64,000 bases of DNA from an uncultured Collinsella sp. (GCA_934668875.1 CAKUON010000012.1:12590-76589), one strand, 5' to 3'; positions 26,716-36,096 are shown, numbered from the stretch's first letter. Notes: generated by a model from the letters alone, not told the origin. A program made the numbers and translations.

Positions 26716-27600
26716 CTAGCGGTTGCGACGCCTTGTTGCAGAAATGCCAACTGCCGCAACTACAGCACCGGCAACACTCAGGGCGGCTGCCATCGCACCG
26801 TTGTCGCCCGTCGCGGGTAGGGTGGCCCCGGCTGGTTTAACCGCCGCTACTGCCTTGGTGGAAACGGGATTTGCCGTGGGCTTTTTTGCATTGGGCTGCG
26901 GTGTGGGCTCGGGCTTGGTTTCCGGTTCGGGTTTGGAACTGCTCGTATCGGTTGCAATCAAGTGCACGTCACTGTCGAAGACGTAACGGATGTAGTAATC
27001 GTGCCGCGTCTCGTGCATAATCCCCTGCCCGCTGTCGAAGTCACGGTCAACGTGTGTGCCAAGGTAGGTTGAGCTGTTGAGGTTCAGCCTGTAAGGGATT
27101 TGGTCGTCGGCGTAACTGCCTGTAAAGACTACGGTTGCTCTAACGTGATTGTCGATCATGGTCAGGGCAATAGAGACGCTGGCCTCTTTGGGGTTCTCGG
27201 TTTTTATAAGGCTTTCGGTATCGGTGTCGATCTTGAAGAGATGGACGGTGTCGTTAAGCTCGTAGATGAAGTCCTCGGGTTTGTCGGGAAAATCGTATAT
27301 AAGAGCCTCGTTCTGGACCAACTCAAAAGCAGGGGGTAGCTCCAAATCGTAGTAATGATCGACGACGGTGGTTGCTGTGAGGCTGCCTTCCGCGTTGACT
27401 TCGTCGCAGGTGATGGGTGTTGCGACATCGGGTTCGGGCATTTCGGTCGCCAGTGCTGCGCAGGGTAGCAAAAGCTGCCCTGCCATAAGAATGCTTACTC
27501 CGAAGGCAACGACTCTGGCGCCTGCATGAAGCTTGACGTTGCGGATAGACAGGCCAGTGCGTTTGTAATGGGTTTGCGGTGCAACATGCTGTCCATACAT
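26716..27600 (-). CDS. LPATG-anchored surface protein
   Basis: A 294-residue exported protein. A positively charged N terminus and a hydrophobic segment (about residues 32-50, ending ALATE) form the signal. The middle 160 residues are beta-rich without a recognised domain. A Pro/Lys/Glu/Thr-rich wall-spanning region follows (KPEPETKPEPTPQP), then the sortase motif LPATGDN, a hydrophobic stretch and RRRNR. It should be linked to peptidoglycan by sortase. ATG 27600 lies behind AAGGAG. Its binding target is unknown. Confidence 0.85.
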   Translation of the reverse strand: MYGQHVAPQTHYKRTGLSIRNVKLHAGARVVAFGVSILMAGQLLLPCAALATEMPEPDVATPITCDEVNAEGSLTATTVVDHYYDLELPPAFELVQNEALIYDFPDKPEDFIYELNDTVHLFKIDTDTESLIKTENPKEASVSIALTMIDNHVRATVVFTGSYADDQIPYRLNLNSSTYLGTHVDRDFDSGQGIMHETRHDYYIRYVFDSDVHLIATDTSSSKPEPETKPEPTPQPNAKKPTANPVSTKAVAAVKPAGATLPATGDNGAMAAALSVAGAVVAAVGISATRRRNR

Positions 27601-27920
27601 AAGGCGCTCCTTGTTCGTAGGCCGGTTTCCGTGGATCTATATTGCGCCTGCCCGATTCGGCCAGGCTCATACACGCGAACGCTCACGCGAGTAGGAGAAA
27701 GCTCTAGTTAATTTTCCCACAGTCGACACTTTGCGGCCAACGATTTGCTGTTCAATTCTCGGAGAGAAAATCAAGACAGTTGAGGAGTTGTCAGGCAATG
27801 AGATTGTGCCTAGAGAGCACGAACAAGAGATATGGTCTACAGACGACTGAATAGCTTCATCCGTTTTGGTTACAACGAAATGTGTGCCGCGCGCCTGCGG
27901 CATGAAAGAGAGGGAATCCT
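27601..27920. other. Gene-free region with a possible coding relic
   Basis: About 320 bases separate the LPATG gene and a flavodoxin-like gene. On the plus strand, a frame from about 27694 to 27848 lacks a start codon but reads protein-like at its end (EKIKTVEELSGNEIVPRE) with AGA and ATA codons unlike the neighbours. It may be the 3' scrap of a lost gene. I see no RNA gene. Confidence 0.3.
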
Positions 27921-28451
27921 ATGAATATCATTGTGTTGAGCGGCAGCCCGCGTAAGGGCGCCAATACCGATACCATGGTCGAGGCGTTTGCCGAGACCGC
28001 GCGCGAGGCCGGCCATACGGTCGAGGTCATCCGCGTTGCCGGCAAGAAGATCGCCGGCTGCTTGGGATGCCAGTACTGCTTCGCCCATGAGGGCGTCTGC
28101 GTGCAGAAGGATGACATGGCCGACGTGATCGAGTCGCTGAAAGACGCAGATATGGTCGTCTTCGCCTCGCCTATCTACTGGTTTGATATCACCGCGCAGG
28201 AGAAGGCCGCCATCGACCGCCTGTACGCCTTCGGTGCCACGGGATTCCCGTTCACCAAGACGGCCCTTTTGCTCGATAGTCACAGCGAGGGTGTCTATGA
28301 CGCGGCGATCGCCATGTACAAGTCAACCTGCGCATACTGCAAGTGGGAGGACCGGGGCATTGTCACCATCAGCGGTATGACCGAGCGCGACAGCATGGCC
28401 TCCTCGCCCAAGCTGGAAGAGGTGCGAGAGCTCGCCCGCAAGCTCGCCTAA
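27921..28451 (+). CDS. Flavodoxin-like NAD(P)H-dependent oxidoreductase
   Basis: A 176-residue flavoprotein of the NADPH-dependent FMN reductase family. It has the FMN-phosphate loop LSGSPRKGANTDTM (residues 6-19), a cysteine-rich loop GCLGCQYC, and the second FMN strand VFASPIYWFDITAQEKAAIDR. ATG 27921 follows GAGAGGGA. It is a paralogue of 21941-22480 but stands alone. A role in quinone, nitro-compound or disulfide reduction is likely for this class; nothing nearby narrows it. Confidence 0.85.
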   Translation: MNIIVLSGSPRKGANTDTMVEAFAETAREAGHTVEVIRVAGKKIAGCLGCQYCFAHEGVCVQKDDMADVIESLKDADMVVFASPIYWFDITAQEKAAIDRLYAFGATGFPFTKTALLLDSHSEGVYDAAIAMYKSTCAYCKWEDRGIVTISGMTERDSMASSPKLEEVRELARKLA

Positions 28452-28461
28452 GGGCAAGAAG

Positions 28462-28532
28462 AGCGCATGGCAATCAGCACTAGCGGAAATGCTTGCTGCC
28501 CTTACCAAGAAGAGTGCTGATTGCCATGCGCT
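28462..28532. repeat. Long perfect hairpin
   Basis: A 20-base arm (AGCGCATGGCAATCAGCACT) at 28462-28481 is exactly complementary to 28513-28532, with a 31-base loop. It lies 10 bases after the flavodoxin stop and just beyond the end of the truncated ATPase gene. It may be a terminator for both, but the stem is unusually long and has no T-run. Confidence 0.65.
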
Positions 28533-28559
28533 GATGCCCTTTCGGACAATCTCGGCGTG

Positions 28560-28772
28560 CTAGGAGGCCTTCTCGCTCAGGAACTCCCTGAATGCGGGGA
28601 TGTCGAAGCCGACGAGGCCACGTCCACGTTTCCCGATAACGCCGTCCTCGAGGAGGCGGCGCTTGTACTGGCTTGCGTAGTTGCTGGCGACGCCCATACG
28701 CTTGGCGATCTCCGAGACCCTGCTGGATCCAGAATCAGGCAGAAGATTGTGAGTGAAAATCGGGAGTAGCAC
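28560..28772 (-). pseudogene. 3' remnant of an AAA ATP-binding protein
   Basis: The 70-codon frame ends in a winged helix (SSRVSEIAKRMGVASNYASQYK...GVIGKRGRGLVGFDIP, FREFL) that matches the C-terminal domain of large AAA ATP-binding proteins common in this phylum. The ATPase domain itself is missing: upstream sequence is the promoter of the neighbouring DUF4143 gene. The frame starts with GTG inside an inverted repeat and has no ribosome site. I read it as a leftover from gene replacement; a small free DNA-binding protein is the less likely alternative. Confidence 0.6.
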
Positions 28773-28809
28773 TCCCGATTTTGACCAATTAACGTTTGTA
28801 CGAGATAAT
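28756..28809 (+). promoter_or_regulatory. Promoter of DUF4143 ATPase with inverted repeat
   Basis: AAAATCGGGAGT and ACTCCCGATTTT form a perfect 12-base inverted repeat (28756-28782) that overlaps a near-consensus promoter: TTGACC at 28781-28786, a 17-base spacer, and GATAAT at 28804-28809. The repeat could be an operator. Confidence 0.65.
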
Positions 28810-28834
28810 AGGCTCCATAACGGGAGGCGATTCT

Positions 28835-30043
28835 ATGTACATCGAGCGCGAAATTGAACAGACGATAGATTCGATGCTGGGACAGGGAAAAGTTGTCCTG
28901 GTGACCGGAGCGCGCCAAGTTGGGAAGACGACGGTTCTCAAGCAACATCTAGGCGACCGATTCGACTATGTTTCGATGGAGAACCCGCGGGATTATCTTC
29001 TTGCAAAAGAGGATGCCGCCCTGTTTTTCGAGTCTCATGATTTGCCGATCATCATTGATGAGATTCAGCGCGTGCCTGAGCTTTTTTCTCCGGTGAAGTG
29101 GGTTGTCGATCAATCAGAGGAGAAGGGCCGAATCGTCCTCACGGGATCCCAGACATATCACCTCATGAAAGGGGTGAGCGAATCTTTGGCGGGGAGGATT
29201 AGAATTCTGGAGATGCCCTCTTTAAGCTTGCGAGAGCTTGTTGGTGGTTCCCAGGGCCCTCGTCCGTATATCCCCAAAAAGGTTTCCTTGGCCTCTAAGA
29301 TGTCTTCGGGAAATATTTGGAACATCATCCATAGGGGTTCGATGCCCGAACTGCAAGACCCAAATATCGATTGGGACTCCTATTATTCCGACTACGTTGC
29401 CGCATATCTCGAACGCGATGTTCGCGATCTTGTAAACGTGAAGGATGAGGCGAAGTTCTACAGCTTTATGGTCGCGTGCGCAGCGAGAACGGGGCAACTG
29501 TTAAATGCCACCGATATTGGAAACACCGTTGACGTCGACCGTAAGACGGTGAAGGCTTGGCTCTCGGTTTTGCAGGCGTCGAACATCGTTCGGATTGTCG
29601 AGCCCTTTTGGCCTAATGTCGATAAGCGTCTGACCAAGACCCCTAAGATATTCTTTATGGATACAGGTCTTGTTTGTCATCTAACGAGGTGGATAACGCC
29701 GGAGCAATTGCGCAACGGGGCCGCGGCGGGGCATATATTTGAGACGTTCGTTGTCTCGGAAATTTTGAAGAGCTTTATGAACGCGGGGAAGAGCCTTCGC
29801 GACGTATGGTTCTATCGAGACCAAAAGAAGCGCGAAATTGATTTGCTCATTCAAGAGGGCCATATTCTCCATCCCGTCGAGGTGAAGATGTCAGCCACGG
29901 TGGGCAAAGATGCAGTAAAGAATTTTTCCTGTCTCGAGGGCCTGACCGGCTATGAAATTGGGTTTGGACACGTTGTCTGTCAAACCCCGGATCCATACCT
30001 TATTACCAAGGATGTCCAAGCGATTCCCGTGTGGGGCATATGA
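28835..30043 (+). CDS. AAA ATPase with DUF4143 domain
   Basis: A 402-residue protein with an N-terminal AAA domain (Walker [11 protein letters not shown] near residue 25, Walker B IIIDEIQRVPE near 80) and a C-terminal DUF4143 region with a PD-(D/E)xK-like core (REIDLLIQEG, HPVEVKMS). This family is widespread, often in accessory regions; its function is unproven. ATG 28835 follows GGGAGG. The gene has lower G+C and more AGA, ATA and AAT codons than its neighbours, which suggests recent transfer. It sits next to a truncated ATPase fragment on the other strand. Confidence 0.88.
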   Translation: MYIEREIEQTIDSMLGQGKVVLVTGARQVGKTTVLKQHLGDRFDYVSMENPRDYLLAKEDAALFFESHDLPIIIDEIQRVPELFSPVKWVVDQSEEKGRIVLTGSQTYHLMKGVSESLAGRIRILEMPSLSLRELVGGSQGPRPYIPKKVSLASKMSSGNIWNIIHRGSMPELQDPNIDWDSYYSDYVAAYLERDVRDLVNVKDEAKFYSFMVACAARTGQLLNATDIGNTVDVDRKTVKAWLSVLQASNIVRIVEPFWPNVDKRLTKTPKIFFMDTGLVCHLTRWITPEQLRNGAAAGHIFETFVVSEILKSFMNAGKSLRDVWFYRDQKKREIDLLIQEGHILHPVEVKMSATVGKDAVKNFSCLEGLTGYEIGFGHVVCQTPDPYLITKDVQAIPVWGI

Positions 30044-30057
30044 TATACGTTGCAACG

Positions 30058-30100
30058 AGCGGGGCCCGGAGCGCGATGTTGCTGCGCTCCGGGCCCCGCT
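30058..30100. terminator. Strong convergent stem
   Basis: AGCGGGGCCCGGAGCGC pairs perfectly with GCGCTCCGGGCCCCGCT, a 17-base stem between the ATPase and the topoisomerase A gene, which converge here. There is no T-run, so its terminator role is likely but not certain. Confidence 0.6.
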
Positions 30101-30136
30101 GCTTAGTTAAACCATGACGGTTTGGCTGCCGTCGTC

Positions 30137-32377
30137 CTAATCAAACAAGCTCGGCATGTCGTTTTCTTTCATGAGGGCGCCGGCGGAGGGCAGACTCTGC
30201 GCGGTGAACTTTTCGGCCGAGACGCCGGCGCCAAGGATCTCCTCGGTCGTGCCGACGGTGGTGACCGAGCGGCCCTTCTTGGTCGTGAAAGCCTGGACGC
30301 CCTGCGTGTTGGTGGTCGTCTTGGTCTTGAGGAGCGACGTGTTGAAGTTCATGAGGCGGTAGTCGCTCGAGACCAGCGCAATGTCGCGATCTTCCTTGAG
30401 CACCTGGGCATACAGCAGCTTGCTGCCGCCGTAGATGGCGTTCTTGAGGCGCTTACGGTTGGTCTTGGTGACGTATCCGGAGAGTGCGACGCGCACCACG
30501 CGGCCGTTCTCAAAGACAAATAGCGCGTCGGTCTTGTAGTCCTCGGGGTCGATGACCCAGATGACGCTCTCGTCGGGTTCCATCTCAAGATCGGTCGGCA
30601 GGTACGAGCCCAGCTGGGCGGACTTGGTGTCCTCAAACGCCGCGACCTTGCACTTGTACACCTGGCTCTTGTTGGTAAAGACCAGCAGCTCGTGCGTGTT
30701 GGAGGACGGGAACTCGATAAAGGGTTTATCGCCGTCCTTGTACTTGAGCGTTGCAGCCTTCTTGAGCACGCGGTCGGTCATCTTTTTGAGGTAGCCGTCG
30801 CGCGAGAGCATGATGGTCACCGGGTACTCCTCGACCTCGGGCTCCAGACTCACTTCGATAACCTCATGGGGCTCAATCCTGCCCGTGCGGCGCGGCATCA
30901 CGTACTTCTTGTTGACCGCGGCCAGCTCGTCGCTGATGACCTTCTTGATGTTCTCCTCGCTGGAGAGAATCTCCTCAAGCTCGGCAATCTCGCCCTCGAG
31001 CTTGGCGATGTCCTTGGTGCGGTTGAGGATGTACTCCTCGTTGATGTTGCGGAGCTTGAGCTCGGCAACAAACTCGGCCTGGGTCTCGTCGATGTCGAAG
31101 CCGCGCATAAGGTTGGGTACGACCTCGGCCTCAAGCTTGGTGCCGCGGATGATGGCGATGGCCTTGTCGATGTCGAGCAGAATCGCCTCGAGGCCGTGCA
31201 ACAGGTGCAGGCGCTCGGACTTTTTGCCCAGGTCAAAGTTAATGCGGCGACGCGTGGACTGAATACGCCACGCAACCCACTCGTGCAGAATCTGGCGTAC
31301 GCCCATAACGCGGGGGTAGCCGTCAACGAGCACGTTAAAGTTGCACGAGAACGAGTCTTGCAGCGTGGTCGAGCGATAGAGCTTTGCCATGAGCTTGTCG
31401 GGATCGACACCGCGCTTAAGGTCGATAGCGATGCGCAGGCCCGAAAGGTCGGTCTCGTCGCGGATGTCGGCGATCTCCTTGACCTTGCCCTCCTTGGAGA
31501 GCTTGACGATGCGCTCGATGATGACATCGGTCTTGGTGGTGTAGGGAATCTCGTACACCTCGATGATGCGCTCTTCGGGAATCCAGCGCCAGCGGGAGCG
31601 AATCTGGAAGCTGCCAAGGCCGGTCTCGACGATCTTCTCCATTTCCTCGCGGCGATAGATAATCTCGCCGCCGGTCGAGAAGTCGGGCATGGGCATGTAC
31701 TCGAGCAGGTCGCAGTCGGGATCCTGCAGGTAGTGCATGGTGGCGGTGCAAACCTCGTTAAGGTTAAAGCCGCAGATGTCGGACGCCATAGCGACGCCGA
31801 TACCCTTGTTGGCCGAGACGAGGATGTTGGGGAACGTAGTGGGCAGCAGGCGCGGCTCCTTCATGGCGCCGTCGTAGCTGTCGATGAAGTCGACTGGGTC
31901 CTTGTCGATATCCTTGAAGATCTCGGCACTGATGGGGGAGAGCTTGGCCTCGGTATAACGCGAGGCGGCGTAGCTCAGGTCGCCCGAATAGTACTTGCCA
32001 AAGTTGCCCTTCGACTCCACGAACGGGGCGAGCAGCGCCTCGTTGCCGGTGGCCAAGCGCACCATCGTCTCGTAGATCGCGGCGTCGCCGTGCGGGTTGA
32101 GCTTCATGGTCTGGCCCACGATGTTGGCGCTCTTCTGGCGCTCGCCCTTGAGCAGACCCATCTTGTACATGGTGTAGAGCAGCTTGCGGTGCGAGGGCTT
32201 AAAGCCGTCGATCTCGGGGAACGCACGCGAGACGTTAACGCTCATGGCGTAGGGCATGTAGTTGACCTCGAGCGTCTGCGTGATCGGCTGGTCGGTGACC
32301 TCGGAGTGCAGGCCGATGACGTTCTCGGCGTTGACCTGCTTTTTCTTGGGCTGGTTCTTCGTCTTCTTCTTTGCCAC
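30137..32377 (-). CDS. parC: Type IIA topoisomerase A subunit, divergent
   Basis: A 746-residue DNA-cleaving subunit of a type IIA topoisomerase. The winged-helix/tower part carries the active tyrosine at 141 in AASRYTEAKL; gyrase A usually has AAMRYTEARM. The C-terminal region shows beta-blade repeats (VTIMLSRDGYLKKMT, LLVFTNKSQVYKCKV) but no clear gyrase box, which fits decatenation rather than supercoiling. It begins with GTG 32377 behind AGAGGAAA, 46 bases after the B subunit. The Lys-rich N terminus is unusual. A chromosomal role in decatenation is likely; it may be a second set beside normal gyrase, which is not in this window. Confidence 0.85.
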   Translation of the reverse strand: MAKKKTKNQPKKKQVNAENVIGLHSEVTDQPITQTLEVNYMPYAMSVNVSRAFPEIDGFKPSHRKLLYTMYKMGLLKGERQKSANIVGQTMKLNPHGDAAIYETMVRLATGNEALLAPFVESKGNFGKYYSGDLSYAASRYTEAKLSPISAEIFKDIDKDPVDFIDSYDGAMKEPRLLPTTFPNILVSANKGIGVAMASDICGFNLNEVCTATMHYLQDPDCDLLEYMPMPDFSTGGEIIYRREEMEKIVETGLGSFQIRSRWRWIPEERIIEVYEIPYTTKTDVIIERIVKLSKEGKVKEIADIRDETDLSGLRIAIDLKRGVDPDKLMAKLYRSTTLQDSFSCNFNVLVDGYPRVMGVRQILHEWVAWRIQSTRRRINFDLGKKSERLHLLHGLEAILLDIDKAIAIIRGTKLEAEVVPNLMRGFDIDETQAEFVAELKLRNINEEYILNRTKDIAKLEGEIAELEEILSSEENIKKVISDELAAVNKKYVMPRRTGRIEPHEVIEVSLEPEVEEYPVTIMLSRDGYLKKMTDRVLKKAATLKYKDGDKPFIEFPSSNTHELLVFTNKSQVYKCKVAAFEDTKSAQLGSYLPTDLEMEPDESVIWVIDPEDYKTDALFVFENGRVVRVALSGYVTKTNRKRLKNAIYGGSKLLYAQVLKEDRDIALVSSDYRLMNFNTSLLKTKTTTNTQGVQAFTTKKGRSVTTVGTTEEILGAGVSAEKFTAQSLPSAGALMKENDMPSLFD

Positions 32378-32423
32378 GATTTCCTCTTGAACTTCTTATG
32401 GGCCGGCGTTGTCGATTTCTAAG

Positions 32424-34421
32424 TTACTGCAGGTCCAGCTGGTCCAGGTATTCCTTGCCGTGCTCGGAGATATGGCGCTTGCGGCCTGCCTCGTCGTTGC
32501 CCAGCAACAGGTTGAACATAGTTTCCATCTTGGTGACGTCCTCGGGCTCCACCTTGATCAGGCGGCGCGTCTCGGGGTTCATGGTGGTGAGCCACATCAT
32601 GTCCGGATCGTTCTCACCAAGACCCTTGGAGCGGTTGATCGAGCACTTCTGGTCGCCGATCTCCTTGAGGATGCCGTTCTTCTCGAGCTCGGTGTAGGCA
32701 AAGTAGGTTTTCTCTTTGCAGTTGATCTCGTAGAGCGGCGACTCGGCAATATACACGTAACCCTCGTCGATAAGCGTGGGCACCAGGCGGTAGAGCATGG
32801 TGAGCACGAGCGTGCGGATGTGATAGCCGTCGACGTCGGCGTCCGTACAGATGATGACCTTGTTCCAGTTGAGGTTGTCCAGGTCAAAGGCGCCGAGGTT
32901 CTTGATGCGCTTGTCCTTGATCTCCACACCGCAGCCCAGCACGCGCATGAGGTCCATGATAATGTCGGACTTAAAGATGCGCGGATAGTCTTCCTTCAGG
33001 CAGTTGAGGATCTTGCCACGAACGGGCATAACGCCCTGGAACTCGGCATCACGCGAGGTGCGAATGGCGCCTGCTGCCGAGTCGCCCTCTACGATGTAGA
33101 TCTCGCGGCGGCTCTTGTCCTTTGAACGGCAATCGATGAACTTCTGCACGCGGTTGGCCATGTCGGTCTTTTGCTGCAGGTTGGTCTTGATGCTCTGACG
33201 AGTCTTCTCGGCGTTCTCGCGCGAGCGCTTGTTGATGAGCACCTGCTCCAGAATCTTGTTGGCGGCGTCTTTGTTCTCGATTAAGTAGGTCGAGAGGCGC
33301 TCCTTAAAGAAGGCGGTCATGGCCTGCTGGATAAAGCGGTTGTTGATGGCCTTCTTGGTCTGGTTCTCGTAGGACGTCTGGGTGGAGAAACAGTTGGTCA
33401 CGAGTACCAGGCAGTCCTGAACGTCCTGCCACTTAATGCCGCTCTCGTTTTTGTTGTACTTGCCCTGTTGCTTAATGTAGGCATCGATGGCGCTGGTCAG
33501 AGCACTGCGGGCCGCTTTCTCGGGCGAGCCGCCGTTTTCGAGCCACGATGAGTTGTGGTAGTACTCCTGCATCATAAAGGTGCGCGAGAAGCACATGCAC
33601 GCGGTGATCTTTACGTTGTAGTCGGGCAGGTCCTCGCGATCGCGGCCGCGACGGTCGGCCTCGATAAAGAACGGCTCGGTAAGGTAATCGGTGCCGACTT
33701 TCTCGAGAACGTAATCCTCGATGCCCTTGGGGTAGCAAAAATCCTCTTCGGCAAACTCGCCGTCGTCGCCCTCAATGCGCAGACGGAAGGTCACGTTGGC
33801 ATTGACCACGGCCTGACGGCGCATGGTCTCGCGATACCAATCGTGGGGAATGTTGATCGAGGTAAAGACCTCAAGATCGGGGCGCCACTTGATGGTGGTG
33901 CCGGTGCGGTTCTCGTCGCTGGGCTCAATCTCGAGTGCCTTCTTCTTGGCGCCGACGACTTTGCCCTTCTTAAAGTGCAGGGAGTACTTGTTGCCGTCGC
34001 GCCAGACGGTAACGTCCATGTACTCGGAAGCGTACTGGGTCGCGCAGGAGCCCAGGCCGTTGGTGCCGAGCGAGAAGTCGTAGTCGCCGCCCTGGTTGTT
34101 GTTGTACTTGCCGCCGGCGTAGAGCTCGCAAAAGACGAGTTCCCAGTTAAAGCGCTTCTCGGAAGGGTTCCAGTCGAGCGGGCAGCCACGACCGTTGTCC
34201 TCTACCTGAATAGAGCCATCGCGAAAGGCGGTGAGGGTGATGAGCTTGCCGTAGCCCTGGCGTGCCTCGTCAACGGCGTTGGACAGGATCTCGAAGGCGG
34301 CGTGCGCGCAGCCGTCGAGTCCGTCCGAGCCAAAGATGACGGCGGGGCGCAGACGTACGCGCTCCTCATCCTTGAGCTGGCGGATACTGTCGTTACCATA
34401 GTTTGCGGTGTTTTTTGCCAT
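32424..34421 (-). CDS. parE: Type IIA topoisomerase B subunit, divergent
   Basis: A 665-residue ATPase subunit. The GHKL site is seen in LSNAVDEARQGYG, VEDNGRGCPLDW and LGTNGLGSCATQYAS. The toprim domain has EGDSAAGAIRTSRDAEFQG, where gyrase and topoisomerase IV normally have EGDSAGGSAKxGRD, and DADVDGYHIRTL with the metal aspartates. The active residues are kept but the surrounding motifs are changed, so this is a distinct subfamily also seen in some clostridia. It heads a two-gene operon with the A subunit. The ribosome site before 34421 is weak. Confidence 0.85.
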   Translation of the reverse strand: MAKNTANYGNDSIRQLKDEERVRLRPAVIFGSDGLDGCAHAAFEILSNAVDEARQGYGKLITLTAFRDGSIQVEDNGRGCPLDWNPSEKRFNWELVFCELYAGGKYNNNQGGDYDFSLGTNGLGSCATQYASEYMDVTVWRDGNKYSLHFKKGKVVGAKKKALEIEPSDENRTGTTIKWRPDLEVFTSINIPHDWYRETMRRQAVVNANVTFRLRIEGDDGEFAEEDFCYPKGIEDYVLEKVGTDYLTEPFFIEADRRGRDREDLPDYNVKITACMCFSRTFMMQEYYHNSSWLENGGSPEKAARSALTSAIDAYIKQQGKYNKNESGIKWQDVQDCLVLVTNCFSTQTSYENQTKKAINNRFIQQAMTAFFKERLSTYLIENKDAANKILEQVLINKRSRENAEKTRQSIKTNLQQKTDMANRVQKFIDCRSKDKSRREIYIVEGDSAAGAIRTSRDAEFQGVMPVRGKILNCLKEDYPRIFKSDIIMDLMRVLGCGVEIKDKRIKNLGAFDLDNLNWNKVIICTDADVDGYHIRTLVLTMLYRLVPTLIDEGYVYIAESPLYEINCKEKTYFAYTELEKNGILKEIGDQKCSINRSKGLGENDPDMMWLTTMNPETRRLIKVEPEDVTKMETMFNLLLGNDEAGRKRHISEHGKEYLDQLDLQ

Positions 34422-34855
34422 ACTCGCTCTCTCGATGCTCCTTTGCTGCGTTTAAGTCATATAGATAGTCAAGGTAGCATAGCCCAGCCCTCGCACGATT
34501 CCACCCAACACGAAATCCATCGAACAATCGTTCGTAATTTGATGGAATGGCGTTTACTCGGGCAAAACCGAGTCGGTTCTGTCCGAGTAAGTTTGAAGGC
34601 GGCTGAAGGCGCCCTATCTTGTTTGCGGCTGTTGGTTCAAATCGAACATTGGGACAGGTGTCTCGTTTTATGGGCCACGGGCGGGCGTGTGCGTGTCCTT
34701 TTGGCCCATAGGGGATGCTGACAGGTCGTTATTTGGGCCACGGGTCACTTCGCCTGTGCCGCGTTTCGTCATACGCTCATAGTGGAAGCCGATGCCACGG
34801 GGCCGACGAAAGCCTCGGGCAGCGGATGAGCTGCAAGCCGAAAGGAGCGGTGAGG
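34422..34855. other. Gene-free region with nested hairpins
   Basis: No credible gene. TTACTCGG (34554) pairs with CCGAGTAA (34583) and encloses AACCGA/TCGGTT. TATGGGCC (34669) pairs with GGCCCATA (34703). The phrase TGGGCCACGGG occurs twice (34671 and 34735). The region serves as the upstream part of both the topoisomerase operon and the lipoprotein gene. Confidence 0.45.
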
Positions 34856-35875
34856 ATGATGAAGCCCATGACGAAAAAGCTGCTGTTAGGAATTCCCACC
34901 GTGACGCTTTCGGCCGTGCTGGCGTGTTCGGTGGCCGGCTGTGGCGGTAGTGCTCCGAGCGGCTCGGCTGGCAGCTCGGGCGGCAGTGCTCCCGTAGAGA
35001 AGAAGGCCAAGGCCTATGAGTCGCAGACGGTCGAGGTGGCTGGCATAACCTATGAGTCGGTAGCCCACGGTACGTTCTATCGCGGCGACGCTAAGCTGCA
35101 GGACGGCTTTTACCTGCACGTCAAGATCACCAACAATAATGCAAAGAACAGGACGTTTAACTCCTTTAACGTGCATGCTGCCCAGGGCGATCTTGAGGCA
35201 GGCGACCCGTTATTTACTTCCGGCAAGGCGGCCGTGCTCGACTACGTTGCAAGCGAGGCTCCCGATGAGCTTCACGAGGGCATCGATCTTTCCAAGAGGC
35301 AAGATATCGGTCCGGGCGAGACCGTTGAGTACGTGTATTTCTGGGCGCCCAAGACGGCGTACTACGGGCCCATCACTGTCGAGTTCGTAGACGCTTACGC
35401 CCCCGCCAAGAATCATGAGGCTATGCACTTCGACACCACGGGATGCGAGACCAAGGAGTTCAAGGCGGCCGGCGGCGTGGCCGATTCTGGCGAGAAGGCA
35501 GATTTAACGGGCATCGATTGCGCATCGTACAGTATCGAGGCCGCCGATGGGTACACGCTGGATTCGTCCAACGAAGAGCACGAAAAGGCGGACTTCTTCC
35601 ACGACGAGACTGGAGGACGCCTGCACATCAGCATCTTCCCGCGCTCGCCGGAGGAAGAGATTGCAAGCCTAGAGCAGGTCTATGAAGGCAAGGAGACGAC
35701 AACCGACCAGGTCGAGTACAACGGCATAACGTGGCTGCGCTTTACCGGTCCCGACAACGGCCATACGCTGTTTGCGACGGCTCCCGCAACGGGCGAGACC
35801 GTCCGCGTGTCGATTGGCTGGAAGATCGACTGGGATGCTGCCGTGCCCATGATGGAGGCGCTGAAGCTCAAGTAA
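34856..35875 (+). CDS. Lipoprotein with DUF4352/DUF5067-like domain
   Basis: A 339-residue exported lipoprotein. Residues 1-30 form a signal ending in the lipobox SVAGC, followed by a Gly/Ser-rich linker. Residues about 60-200 look like an immunoglobulin-like DUF4352/DUF5067 domain (YLHVKITNNNAKNRTFNSF). The rest is a second small domain (DGYTLDSSNEEHEKADFF) that appears in related surface lipoproteins. ATG 34856 follows AAAGGAG. It should be anchored to the outer face of the membrane. Its ligand is unknown. Confidence 0.78.
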   Translation: MMKPMTKKLLLGIPTVTLSAVLACSVAGCGGSAPSGSAGSSGGSAPVEKKAKAYESQTVEVAGITYESVAHGTFYRGDAKLQDGFYLHVKITNNNAKNRTFNSFNVHAAQGDLEAGDPLFTSGKAAVLDYVASEAPDELHEGIDLSKRQDIGPGETVEYVYFWAPKTAYYGPITVEFVDAYAPAKNHEAMHFDTTGCETKEFKAAGGVADSGEKADLTGIDCASYSIEAADGYTLDSSNEEHEKADFFHDETGGRLHISIFPRSPEEEIASLEQVYEGKETTTDQVEYNGITWLRFTGPDNGHTLFATAPATGETVRVSIGWKIDWDAAVPMMEALKLK

Positions 35876-35904
35876 CGGATTGCGATTCCCACGTCAGGCG
35901 ACTC

Positions 35905-35940
35905 AGGGCTGGCTCCGAGTAATCGGGGCCAGCCCTTTTT
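35905..35940 (+). terminator. Terminator after lipoprotein gene
   Basis: AGGGCTGGCTCCGA pairs with TCGGGGCCAGCCCT and is followed by TTTTT. Confidence 0.88.
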
Positions 35941-36003
35941 GGTGTGCGATGAGCAGGGCCAGTGCCTCGCGCGGTTTCGGGTACAGCGGGGCACCGTGCG
36001 CGC

Positions 36004-36096
36004 AATGACAGACATGGTTTTCATAATGACAGATATAGTTGACATGCATTGATGGATGCAATATATTTCTGTCATGTTGCAACGGATATCTGTCCA
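36004..36096 (+). promoter_or_regulatory. Promoter with ATGACAGA operator array
   Basis: TTGACA (36039-36044), a 17-base spacer and TATATT (36062-36067) form a near-consensus promoter. ATGACAGA occurs at 36005 and 36026, and its inverse TCTGTCAT at 36068, with a related TCTGTCC at 36089. The sites flank the promoter symmetrically, as expected for repression by the small HTH protein encoded just downstream. Confidence 0.7.
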
